A stretch of DNA of 64,000 nt, taken from Parelaphostrongylus tenuis. Lineage: Eukaryota; Nematoda; Chromadorea; Rhabditida; Metastrongylidae. The DNA lies in assembly GCA_019055375.1 (NCBI GenBank), contig JAHQIW010003666.1:143587-207586 (forward strand). Direction: 5' to 3'. The position numbers and the translations under genes are program-made. Positions 13,901 through 27,800 of this stretch are shown piece by piece (within the stretch, counting starts at the first letter, position 1; the number at the start of each line of letters is the position of its first letter). The notes under the pieces are model-generated. The model searched no databases and was not told the DNA's origin. It was given only the letters and a program-made list of their open reading frames with translations.

Positions 13901-16900
13901 GTGATCGCATGTTGCGGAGTGGTTAGAGTTGCTCTGCGTTGCATACAAGGTTAGTAGTTCAATCTCGCGCCGCTCACGGCTCACCAAGCCATCCATCTTT
14001 CTGGGATCGGTAAACTGGTATCAGACTTCTCTGAGAGGATAAGCAGCACTGACTCGATACAGCCATAGGCCTCCACGAGTTATTGTAAAGGCTACATATG
14101 CATTCAATTGAAGCATCCTAACACGAAACTAAAAATTGAAGCCACTTCATGGCGCATCCCTCAGGGATTGATCAACGCCGAGTTCTTTCTATGATGTCAT
14201 AACTAGAAATCCAACAATGTTGAGTGACATGTAGAACTTTGTAACTCGGACGGAAATCGAACCCGGATCTCGCTCTTGCCCGGAACGCATACGAACCTAT
14301 TGCTTTACCGAGGCCCACATAATCTTTGTAATAATCATCAATATCTAAAGTGCATCTTTGAAATAACTGCAATTCTAGTCTGCTATGCTCACAGACCTTT
14401 ACTGCTGTTGTAATTAGTTTGCTTAGAAAGCAGAAACATTCATATTTCATTTATCGTTTCAGAACTAACATTCTATTGAGTCTTTGAACTTTACAATCAA
14501 TAAACTGAGTACTCTCTCACTTTGCATAGACCAATCAATAAGTGTGGATTGATCTCGATCTTGTTTCATCCGTTATGTGTTGTATTCCCAGTCAGGTGGA
14601 TGTGAGCAGCAGCAACCTTCCAAATTTCTTTCTTGTCATCACTGAAACGTCCGGAGATCGGATCCAGAAATAGAATATGCGGTTCGGTAGTTCCTCGGCC
14701 GTGGCAGTTTAACAATTCTTATCTAATGGCACAGACAAATGGATCTTTCAACCTCTTCAACAGTTGCTGTTTCATGACTCATACCTCTGTTGTCCTTGTC
14801 AGCTGATTTCTTTTACAGTAACTTCCAAATGTTGGCCATAAGCTTCTTAGGAAAATGTGTTAACTTTATAGGAGCGCGTGTGGCGCAGTGAATAGAGGTG
14901 CTCTATGACAAACACTTGGTCAATCAATTAATGGCCAATGGTTCGATTCCGCGCCTGAGCGCGCCCTCACCGATTTTTCTTTCCCTCTGGGATCGCTGAA
15001 TTAGTATCACACTTGTCTGGGAGGATAGCAGCACTGAGTTGATACATCGGAAAGTCATACTAAGTCATTATAAGCACTATGTGTGGCATAATGTCTCCGC
15101 AAACGATGCCTCGTAAAGTCGAATGCGACACCCATCCCTCAGGAATTGATCAACGCTGAGAGCTTTATCATTTGATCCTTTTTTTTACTCTATGCATTTG
15201 AGCAGGAGTGGTCTTTAGTTTTTTTATTTTACACAATCTCTTATGCGGGTCCCAGTACCTCTACTATTCGACTCATTTCCTAGCATTTATCCTTCAGAAT
15301 GGTCTTTTAAAACATTTCGCGTGTTGTTCCAGCAACTAGTTGTGAATCGCGCCTTTATGATTGCCGGAGAATATTGGTCAGTCAGATATCCTTGCAATGT
15401 CGAGAATAGTCATGCTAAGGTGTTCTCGGGCGATCGTTAGGCGAGTGTTAGAGGAGGAGAGCGAACCACTGTCATGAGGTTACTACAATTCTCGTCACGC
15501 ACTGTGTACATCGCCATGTGTTTTAGTTACCATCATTGTCTTTGTTCTTATCCTCCGGTACCCTTTAGATGTTTTTATCGGAAGATAACATATTTGATTC
15601 CATTAGTTCACTCTAAATGAACACTCGATCGAAAATGAAACTCAACCAGTCTTCTACCGACATGATTTATGCCTACACTATTCAGTTTTCGATCAGCAAT
15701 TGATTTCTATCTCATTTCTAGTCTGTAATATTTTATAACCGTCGTTAAGACTCAGCAGATATAGAGAGCAGAAGAAAAAGAAACATTCAATGTATTTTGT
15801 ATATTTACCAGAAGGAACGAATGTGGCTCAGTGGTTAGAATGCTCTGCATCGCACACAAGGTCAATGGTTCGATCTCGCGCCCACGACCACCAAGCCTTT
15901 AATTCCTCCGGGGTCGGTAAATTAGTACCAGGCTGGCCGCGCACTTGTCCGGGAGGCTAGGCAGCACTGACTCAAAACGGTAGTAGACCACCGCGAGTCA
16001 TTGTAAAATCCACATATGCATTCGATCACCTTAGACGAAGTTAAAAATTGAAGACGAATGCATGACGCATCCCTCAGGAATTGATCAACGCCGAGATCTT
16101 TATCCTTTGTCTTCCAGAACCTTATCATATGGGTGATAGCGTTGTGGTTGGTTGATGAACAAATTTTCTCTCATAAGAATATCTCCATCTCATCTTTCGT
16201 GAGAATCGGCTGCCTCAGAAGCGCACAGTAAGGTGAATGCAATTACCATTCAGGCCTCGCTCTGGTTGGTCGTGTGAGGAATCAACGGTAGCAATGTCTA
16301 GTGCTTCCACCACCGATCTCCACTCTAATGAGAGTGGAAGTATTGGACCTAATCGCAGGTATGCATTTAACAAGCTATTAAAAAAAGATTGAAATGTTTC
16401 GTTGAAAATTCGAGCCCTGATGAAACTTCAATGGGCCGAGAATTATTCACGACGGAATAATGCTATTTTGATTGAGCGCCTCGACAACGGCTTCACGAGC
16501 GCAGTGGTCGCTCTCTAGCTATTGCAAATTGAAGTGTACACAGTATGAAGGCCTGTAGATTCTTTTCACAACATCGGTCAAACTCGTCAAACTCAACATG
16601 CGAAAGAAGATTCGCCGATGTCTTAGCGAGAGAGAACAGAAATAGGAAGAGGGGCTCAGTGCTCTGCAACATCAATTCGCCGTGTATCTTCTAGATTGCG
16701 GACAATAAAGAATCAGTAACTCAGTTGAAACACAAACTCTGAGCGCGCGATTGTATACCGTTGCTGTCTAAGATTTCTTAGGATTTGATCTTATCGAATT
16801 CAGCGGAGCTGAGAACAAGAGAGGTCCTGTCGAGTAGGATGCATTGGTAACACATAAATTTCGTCCCAGCCCCTTTTAAAACCATCTTAATCACTCTAGT

Positions 16901-18249
16901 GGTAAATGCAATTCTTTCATTTTCAACGACCGATCCTCTCATATTATGCCGTTTCCTGTATTTTTCGCAACTCCTTATCTTATCAGATAGTTAGTTATCA
17001 GTCTAATCGTTATCAGTTATTCGCTCCGTACTTCAACATGGGCTGGGCTGCTACTCGATTATTCATAAATGCCATTGGAAGGTGCTATAACGGGTTCTCA
17101 TTAGAGTCGAAACATGGCCCTGCCAGGATGTCGTCAGGACTTCACCATAGGCGTTGACCAAACGTATATTGGTGGGTGCATTTCCCTGCTACATCCCCAA
17201 ACAAGTCGGCTACCAGTTTGTCAACCTTGAAGAGATTAGAATTGGTTGGTTCGGGGAGGTACAGAGTTCATGGATAATACTGCATAGCATTTCCAAGAAC
17301 AACGTTGCGCCCCTGCATCCATACACGTATATAAGTATTTACATACATATGTATATATCTACTTATACGTTTGTAATTATACTTATGTGTGTCTATGCAC
17401 AAGTTATTCGCATGTATGCATCACCTGTATCGCCTGTCGTCCCACTGATCGTCGAGTGACTCGTGCGGGCACCAGCATCACTTCCATTTTTCCCTATCGC
17501 GTGCAAAAGTAGCACAGTGGCTCCTTATCGCTCTAGATATTCGTTGATCATCATATCTTCTCCTAGGCTTTTCGTGTAGAGCGCTTGACATTCCGAGGAA
17601 TCCACTCGGTGACGGCTCTTGTCCGTCGGTTGTCGTTGAAGTGCATTACGTGTCCGGCCTACCTTATTTTCGATAGCTTGGTGTGTGGGACGGCGTCTTT
17701 GACCTTCGATCGTTGACGTAGGTGGGAACTTCGGATCCTTTCTCTCATTTGCGAGTTAAGGGGTCCTCTTAGCATCGACCTTACGACTGAGCGTTTAATA
17801 ACGCCGAGTAATCTTTCATCCTGTCTACGTAGCGACCAGGTTTTTTCTGCATGTGTTAGAGCACGGATAATTGTCGAGTCGAGAAGGGGGGCACGGATCG
17901 GATATTCTTTTTTCTCTTCACTACATCCTCGATACTCTCAAACGTTTCCCAAGCCGCTCGTTTCCTCTTGTTCAACTCTGGAGCCCGGCCGTTCTTCATG
18001 TTGATTTCGCACCCTAGATAGGCGTGACTGAAGCATTCGGAGATGTTCGTTTCGTTGAGCGTGAACAGGAAATGTATATGCAATATATCATACAGTATGA
18101 AATATATGCATCTATGTGTATATTTCCATGACTCATCATCACATGTGAATGTTAGCACTTTTCGCTTTAAATTCGTTTACAGGAGAGCTTTGAAGGAGAA
18201 AGTCGAACTAGCACCTTGGTTCCTGATAGACTGGATCACTAGCCACCAC

Positions 18250-18301
<52 letters not shown>

Positions 18302-18767
18302 CACCTGTCACCTGTCGTCCCGTTGATCGTCGAGTGACTCGAGCGGGTACCAGCAACTCTTCCATTTTTCCCTGTCGCGTGCAAGAGTAGCCCAGTGGGT
18401 CCTCCTCGCTCTAGGAATTCGCTGAGCATCATATCTTTCTTCCATCGCTTTCGTGAAGAAATCGGACCAACGAGTCAGTGGTCTTCCTTTAGAGCGCTTG
18501 ACGTCCCGAGGAATCCAGTCGGTAACGGCTCTCGTCCATCGGTTGTCGTTGAAGCGCATCACGTGTCCGGCCCACCTTATTTTCGATATCCTGGCGTGTA
18601 GAACGGCGTCTCTGATTTTCGATCGTTGACGTAGGTCGGAAGTTCGGATCCTTTGTCTCATTTGCGAAATACGAGATACTCCTAGCATCGACCTTTCGAC
18701 TGCGCGTTTGGTAACGGCAAGTGATCTTTCATCCTGCTTACGTAGCGACCAGGTTTCTGCTGCATAC

Positions 18768-18833
<66 letters not shown>

Positions 18834-21800
18834 CTATCTATACATTTATGAAACAGAACCATTCTGTATAGTAAATCTATTCTCCTATTATTGAAAAAGT
18901 AGTTTGAGACATGCCTCTTCAATTGTGTCTTATTACTGATGCGGTATAACAGTTGAGCTAAGTCTCAATCTGCATTCAGAATCATGAATATGAAAGTCTG
19001 CTGTGACCTCTGGTGCTGGTAACGGCTATCTAATAAAGTATTCATAAGAGATAGGTCCACAGTAGTTTGTGAACTTGTATAGAATAATATATAGATGAAA
19101 TCAGCAATATTGGAACACCTTAATGGAATATGAAAAAAAATTACTCGGCATACGAGTACTGTGTGAACTGAATGATAGGAAAAGTAGCGATCGTCATAAA
19201 ACAAGTCAGTTTGCTGCTTGCACACGACAGATTTGAACCTTTTCTGGATCGTATTGTAGCGAGTGCGGAAATCTTTCAAAGTCATTTCAGTATATCTTTT
19301 GCTAATAGACGGTCCAAGGGACATGTTTAGCATAGTTGGAAGTACGCACTCGATCGATTTATGGTTCGATCCCACATCTTGGATTCATCGAGTTTTCCAT
19401 TCTCCGGTGTTTGCAAAGTAGCGAACTTGTCCGCGAAGATAAGGACAAATTTGATTCCGAAAGTTTCCACGTGGGTCTGTGCGAAGTCGTCTTGAGCCCA
19501 CAGTGTCCTGAATGTGTTTTTGTATAGGAGGCTGTTCGATGGACAGGTAACGGGATCTTGCGATTACCGCACACTCTCTACAATTAGAAGAGAAATCTTC
19601 TTTTGAGTCAACATTTGTCATGAAGGAATCCTCATATATACTGAGGCTAACTAGGACAAGGACATGTGGGCATGCCACGTCTACTGGCTGTAGTGGATTT
19701 CGGTGATAAAATAATGGATCCTGTTTTCGATTGCCTACAACGTTGATCCTGAGTTTTTTCGTCTAGGTGATATAGATATAAGTGTACTATTCAAAGATGT
19801 GCGATTCAATGTGAGCAAAGAACTTTTTTCTTCGAGATGTCTACCGGAAGGATGGACCAACGCGGAAATCTTTGTTTGTTATGCTTTTAACCTTTTGCGG
19901 ACAATGAAGGTCATTTTGATCCTCAACTTTTGAGAGGTCTTTTTTCATGGAACACAGGTTTTTCTTTTCCAAATTTTTTAGTGGTCATTCGAAAACTCAA
20001 AACTTGATGATTTCAATAGTATGCTTGGTTGCTGAGAAGTTCACGCTCGGAATGCTTCGCTTGCAAGGCTAGAGTCTGTGGACGGCTTATTTCAGACTAT
20101 ATTAATACCCATTCTATCGCATAAATTTTGGCGATTCCGATGCTAAATTTTGGTTTTGAAAAGGTTTTTATAGTACGCTACAAGAGCAAAAAGAATATTA
20201 TGTTTACATATGGAGTTTTCTTTGCACACAATATGTATATATGTACAAAAAGGTTATGAGCGTTTAGAAAAAATCATGCAATATCAGAGCAATACAAATA
20301 ACCGGAGTTTTTTTTTCATAAACGAAGAAAAAAAGTCGTATTAGGTAACAAAAATCGATCGACTACTGCCCGCAATGGGTTGAAAGTCCGGAAAAAATTT
20401 TTCGGGTATCTATCATTGTATAGGTTTTGGGAGAGGTGGATAACTGCTAATACTATAATCCTGTTTTGGCCCCTGATATTTAGAATATTTTTCAGTTTTT
20501 TGTTATATCCTCTTGTACAAATATGGAAGCTGATTACAAGTTTTCTGTAAGTTAATCTAGCAACACTTATTGTTTTCTTTCATAACATGTTAAATTTGAT
20601 ATCATGTAATAAACTTATAAAATAAATAAGATGCGCTCAATCAACGACTATGATCAGGTTTTTTTTATCTCATTTTATCCACATATTTGATTTCAGGAAT
20701 AGAGGGAGTGACATCGATCTTTGTCAAGATGAAGGAATTGATCAGAGCTCATATCTCTTGCTGGGTGATGGCTACGAGGGGGAAGACGAGTGCTTAGAGC
20801 TTGTGGGGAAAAAGGTAAGGTTTAGCTGAAATTTTCTCCAGAGCTCCTATCTATGATTTATGTCTAATAATTTGACCTTTCAGAGACGGCGTGTATCCAA
20901 TAAGATACACGAATTCTGCAGGACTTTCTAGCTCAAGTTTTTTTTTCTTAGATTTACAGTAACGTTCGAAAGCCTAGATTTCGACGATTTCTTTACTGTG
21001 TTTGGTGTCTAAAAAGCCTTTTTTATTGTATACCGTCATCGAAAATAACATATTTCACACTCGGTTTGCTTTGCTCGGCCGGGGTCTATGGGTCATTCAA
21101 TAGCTCAGGTCATGGAAATTCTGCTGCCAACTTTGGTTCTCAGAAAGGTTTTCCAAATCACTCAAAAGAAGGTGTTGTTTCGCATTCGAATTCAATGTTG
21201 ATTGTTATGGGTTTGATCCCTCTTCGCCAACATTCTCCTGCAATCAGGTAAAGAATGCACAATTAGGCTATGCTCGAGATCGCAAAAGGGGATCTGCCCG
21301 ACCAGATGTAAGGAAACGAATCGAATGCTCAAAGCACTGCGATCCACACAATAAAACATGAAGATGGCTCGCATAGAAGGGAAAATTACTCTTCAATAAT
21401 TGTACTGTCTCCAATACACGTTTCATTTAACATTGTTTTGTTGGCTTTTTTTTCCTTTCGCGGAAGTTTTGACAGGGCGTTTTCGTCTTATGACGATGAG
21501 CTCAACACACATGACATGGAGCAAGGATTACGGCTTCTCGGCTGGTTTTATTTCAAGGCGGAGGAGGCATCTGTTATAAGTTGGGTATTAGCTGGACTTC
21601 CGCCTCGTTGGCTGAGCTGTTTCTGTTGTAAATCCTAGTTCGACATTCAATAACACCACTCTAATAAAGTTTGTACTTTAGACCAACGAGGGTTCATTCT
21701 AATTTTTGTTTTTATGGTTAATCGTAGATAATCTTTTTTACTGTAAGGATCTCAGCGCTTCTAGCATTCGGCCATTTTCTCCTCGTCTTCCTCCTCCACA

Positions 21801-24800
21801 AAGTCTTCGAACATTTTAGGTGTGGTTTCCAACTGCTTGAGAATATCGACTTCTTCATGAATGGCGTAAAATACTGTCCACGCTAATCTCCTTGCAATCT
21901 CGGAGAAACGCAATTTAGAGCGCTCCTTAAGGCCTTCTCTGACTGATTACGATGGAGTGTTAAAGATGAAGACATTTTGGTATTCAACTCGTCTATACTT
22001 GCTTTGAGATGGAGCTGTCGTGAGAACAAATTCGCTTACTACTCATGCACGAATGGCACGTAGAAGAAAATGTTAGTGAAACGGCGTGCTGGAATAGCAG
22101 AGTTTTCTGTGGACGGCTCGAGCGCCACTAATCCTCAGGACCGATCTCTCCAGCGCTGAACTTCGTACCGTCCTTTCTGCAATCGTATCATCCCTCCAAG
22201 CTCCATTAATCTTATGCACCACTTCATCAGTATCTTTCCAAACGCGGCATTCGTGTATGAGTTGCAAGCGAATCTGTTGTCACGACAGCCCCATCTTTCA
22301 ACAACTATACGCAAATTGTATGCCAAGTGGCTTGCAAGAAAATGCGCAGTTGAACGGCACCGAAAACATGCAATTTTAATTACTTCTGTTTAAAAATTGT
22401 ACTTTCAAAATTTATGGAACGGCTTCATAAGTGTAGAAATAACTTCAGAAGCAATCGCGTGGCTCGAGGGTTCGTGAATGTCCTCTGTGCTGTATGCGTC
22501 AACCACAAAGCAACTTTCCTCGACTCCTCTGTTGCCAACACAGAAGTTGTCGATTGTGTCTCATGCAAGTTCGTTATTAGAATAAAAAAATCTTCAACAG
22601 GTAGTTCCCTGTATGCACTCTCAACTCACACGTATCCAGAATTAGCTAAATTCAATTGAGCTCAATTTTCAGCTCAATAGGTTTCAATCTGTAATGTGTT
22701 TATAACTAAAATAACTGTCAGAGGAGAGGTTTCATATTAGCCTGTCTAGTCTCCGGTCTGTCAAGTATAGCTTTTGAGAAGTAAGTTGTTATTTGGAAAA
22801 CTGAAGAAAAGATTTCGGTTCTTATATATAAGTAGAGGTGTGCTCAAGAGTTTGGCGCAATGGCTAGAGGGTGTTTTGTGACACTTAGATGGTCCATGAT
22901 TCGAACCGTGCTCATGGCTCATCAAGCTCTCCATCTATAAGGGATCACTAATTTACTACCAGGCATATGGGAGGATAATATCACTCACTTGATACAGTGG
23001 TAGACAATCACGAGTCAGTGTAAAGATCAGATACGCACTCAGTCATCTCTACAATGCTACGAACGGAGCCGAATGCACGGCGAATCCCCCCTCAGGGTTT
23101 GATTAACGCTGAGAGCTTTATGCTCTATCCCTCAGCGGTTTAGTCACAGCGATTCCAGTCACTCTACCTTCATTGAACTTACTGAATTATTGCGCAAGAT
23201 GAGAGTAGTAATTATGCTTTATCTGTTGGGTTTTGTTCTAAATGGGTAGGAAATGAAATTAATTGGTACCAGAGTCATCAACGATCTTGCCATTATAATC
23301 GGTCATATCCTGTCTATGCATATCCAGTAACAATTAAGGATAAATGAAGATTTCGACGCTGATCAATCCCTGTGGAATGCGCCATGCATCCGTCTTCAAT
23401 TTTTAACATCGCTTGAGGTGATTGAATGCATATCTAATGTTTACAATGAATCGCGGTGGCCTCCCGATGTATCGAGTCACTGCTGCTTATCCTCACACTT
23501 GGGATCAGTCTGGTACCAACTTACCGGCCTCGGAGAGATGGATATCGTGGTGAGCCATGAGCTCGTGTTCGATCCACCGACCTTGTGTGCGACACAGAGC
23601 ACCTCTGGCCATTGCACCACACCAAAACAGTAACGGTAGTGTCCAGGAATCACTAATTTTGAGTGATATAAAACTTCGAACCTCGGATGATAGCTAAACC
23701 TTCGTTTTACCCTTTCCGAGACCTCCTGTCAACCGTTACGTCACCACGGGGCTCCTGTTCTACTACCACTGTTTTTGCAAACTGCGTTCAATGCCGATGT
23801 GTGCTTACCAAACCAAGTCTTTATGGTCAAATGCTGAAAGAATCTGTATTTTGCTTATGGAGTGATGGCAGTATGGGAACGGCGCAGGTAGCGCATCGGT
23901 TAGCATGTGCCCTCATAAAGGGTGAAAGGCCTTTGTAAAGGGTTCAGTTACCGCAAGAGGTACAAGGCTTTGCAAGTCGGTCAACATCATTGAATTTATA
24001 ATTGTAGCATTATACGATTGATAAACATGCAGTTAATTGAAGAATTTTCAACGAGTGTCTAGGATTATTATGCTTTCAGTATGTCGAGATGGAGATCATG
24101 GAGAATCGTGTTGAAGTCTCTTGTCCGGAGTGTGCAGCGCACCTGCATCCGTCAGATATCCGGTACATTTTTCATTTGCTGATTGGCTTCTTTCCGAAAC
24201 AGTTCCATATTCTGTAGCATTTCTAGATGAGTTTTCTAAATTTGTTCTATAGAAATCTGCTTGGTGGCCGATCGGTGCTTATCGAGAAGTACGAGCAGTT
24301 TAGCCTTCGCCGATACCTCATGACCGAAACCGATGCCCGCTGGTGTCCAGCCCCAGATTGCGGGTATGCTTAAAATCGGATTGAAACTTTGTTTTTCTTT
24401 TCTTTGATTTTTAATATTTCAATTCGGGTCATCTCTTTTATCGGTTTATTCGTCGTCGTTTCATGTTTCGTTTAGATATGCTGTCATTGCTTCTTCTTGC
24501 GCTGCATGTCCTCAACTCAAATGTGGACGAGAGTCTTGTGGAACTCTGTTTTGTTATCATTGCAAAGTGAGTACCTTAAATTTCGTTTTTTCGCTGGTAT
24601 TCAATGCTTCAGAGAGGTTGTTGATCTTTGCATGAACCCTGGATCTCACTCTTCCATGTGGAATATTGGAGACCTACGTCTTTCTATATTCATCTTTCAT
24701 GAACCTTTATTTGCATATTTGTCTTCTCTTTGGAGTAACCGGCGTTGCACTTACCAGACAACAAAAGAGTGAAGCTCTCGATGGTAATCAATCCCTAAGG

Positions 24801-27800
24801 GATGCACCGTGACTTCAATACATATCTGACCTTTAAAATGGCTCACGGTGGCCTACCGACGTATCAGGTCACTACTACTATCCTCCCAGCCAAGTCTGTA
24901 ACCATTCGCCCTGACCCTGGAGTGATGGAGGGCTTGCTGAACCTCCAGCGCTGAATTGAAGCATTGTCCACGCCTGTATCGCAAGGTACTTCTAACCACT
25001 GCACTACACGCTCCCTATCAGATGACCAACCCAAAAAATCAGGTTTTCTCTCCACGTCGCCTTTTTTCATCGCTCATTGTTCTCTTTTCTTAACTCTTTT
25101 GGGCTTCGCTGTCATGTAAGATTATAATTCTAATGGTGCGTTGCTAATGTGTCTCTGCTCCTTTGTTTTCCTTTCAGCGACAATTTTAGTAGTGTTAAGC
25201 TACCTCTTCACTTCCAGGTTAAGAAGAAATTATGCAATTTCTCTTGAGGCTTTCTCTTTTGCTGTAAAACCATTTGTTTATGTGATGTAACATTTTTTTC
25301 AGGGTGAATGGCATGCAAGTCAAACGTGTGACGAAGCTCGACGTCAGCGTGGTGCGCCAACATTCAGAACAACTCGGCGTATTACCAGCGCTTCTATCGA
25401 TATTCAGTTGAAACGTCAGCCATCCTTCAATTGATTGAAGTATCAAATATACATCCAATAATGCTGGGTAACATGGACAAAATCCTACCCAAGACGGGGT
25501 CAAACCCGTGTTCCATCGATGCGGAGAACGTGTGCTACCGCTACACCACAGTGGCCATTGCTTCGCTCCCACTCTTCGACAAACTATCATAGCTGTCGGC
25601 AACCAGCCCTTTTATATCGACATAGATAATCGATAGTACGATAGTTTATATCGAGCAAAGATTGGTGGCATTGTGGTGACCGTAGTGTGTAGTAGTAGCA
25701 CGCGCCATCGGTATGCATGGAGAGGGGTTCAACTTCTTTCTGTGAACGAGTACTTCGTATATCGCTCAACATACCTAGAATTATGTATCATTTTAATACT
25801 AATCGCGAACAATCAGGTTATGTCATTTTAGCCGGAGACATCAAGGCATGTCCTCGTTGTCACACATATATCGTGAAAATGGATGACGGTTCGTGCAACC
25901 ATATGGTCTGTGCCATGTGCTCAGTTGAATTTTGCTGGTTATGCTTGAAGGAAATCAGCGATCTCCACTACCTGAGGTGTGTCGTACACCTTTTTTATTA
26001 ATTCATGATTTCAAAACTGCGAAGGATTTCACCTATGGATTCGGGTGCAGGTTTTTCCTCTCAACCCGCCTAAGACGGCAGACGATCAATCGTGCAGCGC
26101 AATGTAAAAGCGTGGTTGGTGGTTAGTGGCAAATGCCGTCTCGAAGCAAAGGTCTGGTTCGACGCTTGTAAGAAGATATGCCCTCGCGATCACCATTTTG
26201 CGACATTCGTGAAGAAGACGAATTTTCAGGCATCAGCCAAAGCATCATTTGAAATACTCTTACAAGATAGAAAAATCTTTGTAAAGTGGAAACTCCACAC
26301 TGTTAAGTTTCTTTTTGTTAATGTTTTAGCCCAACTGGCTGCACATTCTGGGGGAAGAAGCCGTGGACACGAAAGAAGAAGCTGCTTTGGCAATTGGGTT
26401 CGTAGGTTTTCATCAACGGGAGTGATTATAGGCTGTTCAATACGGTATGAAGTCTTTCTGAATATATTCTAATGGCTTTTATTTCAGGAACTTTGATAGG
26501 AGCGCCCGTTGGCATCGCTTTAATCGCGGGATTGTCAATACCTGGCATCATCTTTGGTGTTCCCGTTTTTGTAGGAAGGTGTAGTACTTGTGCTTACTAT
26601 ATATTTTGATTATTATGTTTTGATGGAGAGCGTCTGGGGAAGTGATTAAAAGTTCTTTGAGACACACATGTGATCGATCGGTCGATCGATAGTCAATGGT
26701 TCGATCGTGCACTAAAAACTCACTAAGTTTTCCATCTCTTTAGGATTGATGAATTGAAAACTTGTCTGGGACGATATCAGCACTGACTTGATACATCGGT
26801 AGGGCACCGCTCTTAACTCTTTCGGGACCATGGACTTACCTCCTTTGCAACTCTAACCCTCAGCGTGGCAGCGCATTGAGTGTGTTATTGTGTTATTTCA
26901 ATTTTGTTGTTGTTGTTTTTATTTCTACTTACAGCGACAATATATTTATGTATAGCATAACAGAGGAAAGTAGCAGCAATAATACAACACTCAATGCGCT
27001 TCGACGTTGAAGATTAGAGATGCAAAGGAGGTGAGTCCACGGTCGCGAAAGGGTCAAGGATTGATCGAACACCGAGAGTCTTATGCTTTGTTACTTCAAT
27101 GAATCGATAATAGCGAATCTGTGATTGTTTTACTCCTTATGTGATGTTACACTTGATGTCAAGAAAAGTGTACAAGTGTTATTCGACGAGAGAAATTTTC
27201 ATGTTATGTTATGAGGTCACAAGAAATTTCTTACAGACTGAAACTGAGGCATTAAATTACATTTGTTGTCCCTTAGATGGATGTAGAATTGATACATATT
27301 CATCAATGTTTTCTGTTTTCAGAAAGGTCCATCAGCGCTTCATTCATCACACGAAATTGCGGCGTCGTCTGCTTACGGCAGCTTGTGTGGTTGGATCACT
27401 GTTCGTTAGTCCGGTCCTCGCAGTAATGGCAGTCGGTGGGTTTTTCACCGCTTCTCCCTTATATCTTCCGCCTAATTATACGAGGACTTGTGGCGCAGTG
27501 GTTAGAGATGCTGTGCGACACGCGCACGGTTGACGAAACTCTGCTCGATGGTTCCATCGTGCGCTCAAGGTTAATCGAGCCTTTCATTCCTCCTTAGTCG
27601 GTGAACTGTTATCAGACTTGTGTGAGATCATAGCAGCACTGACTTCATACATCGGCAGAGCGCCGTCAGTCGTTGTAAAAGCCGATTATGCATCGAACCT
27701 CCTCAGGCAAAACTAGATGAAGTCGTATGGCGCATCGTCAGGGATTGATCAATGCTCAAAGCTAAAGCTTTATCCGCCTATTCATAATTTGTTTCTCGAA

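Larger units (their letters stand above)
6866..20696. other. RNF19 intron 2, 13.8 kb, repeat filled
   Basis: No convincing exon was found. It holds SINEs (7272, 7690, 8098, 9617, 11155, 13908, 14872, 15236, 15815), U1 and U2 repeats, RTE fragments at 17421 and 18301, and microsatellites. Nothing was recognised at 9900-10890, 12930-13900, 16120-17320 or 18840-19870. Confidence 0.7.

Noticed and set aside
23687..23938. Cys-containing open frame that might be the missing first half of RING1
   Set aside because: The true RING1 half is at 22449-22568 with all ligands and matching phase; this frame lacks the Cys-x2-Cys and His spacing.
25717..26001. 94-codon open frame taken as one exon with RING2
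   Set aside because: Only 25832-25976 belongs to the gene. The upstream part lacks homology and the phase from exon 8 requires entry at 25832.
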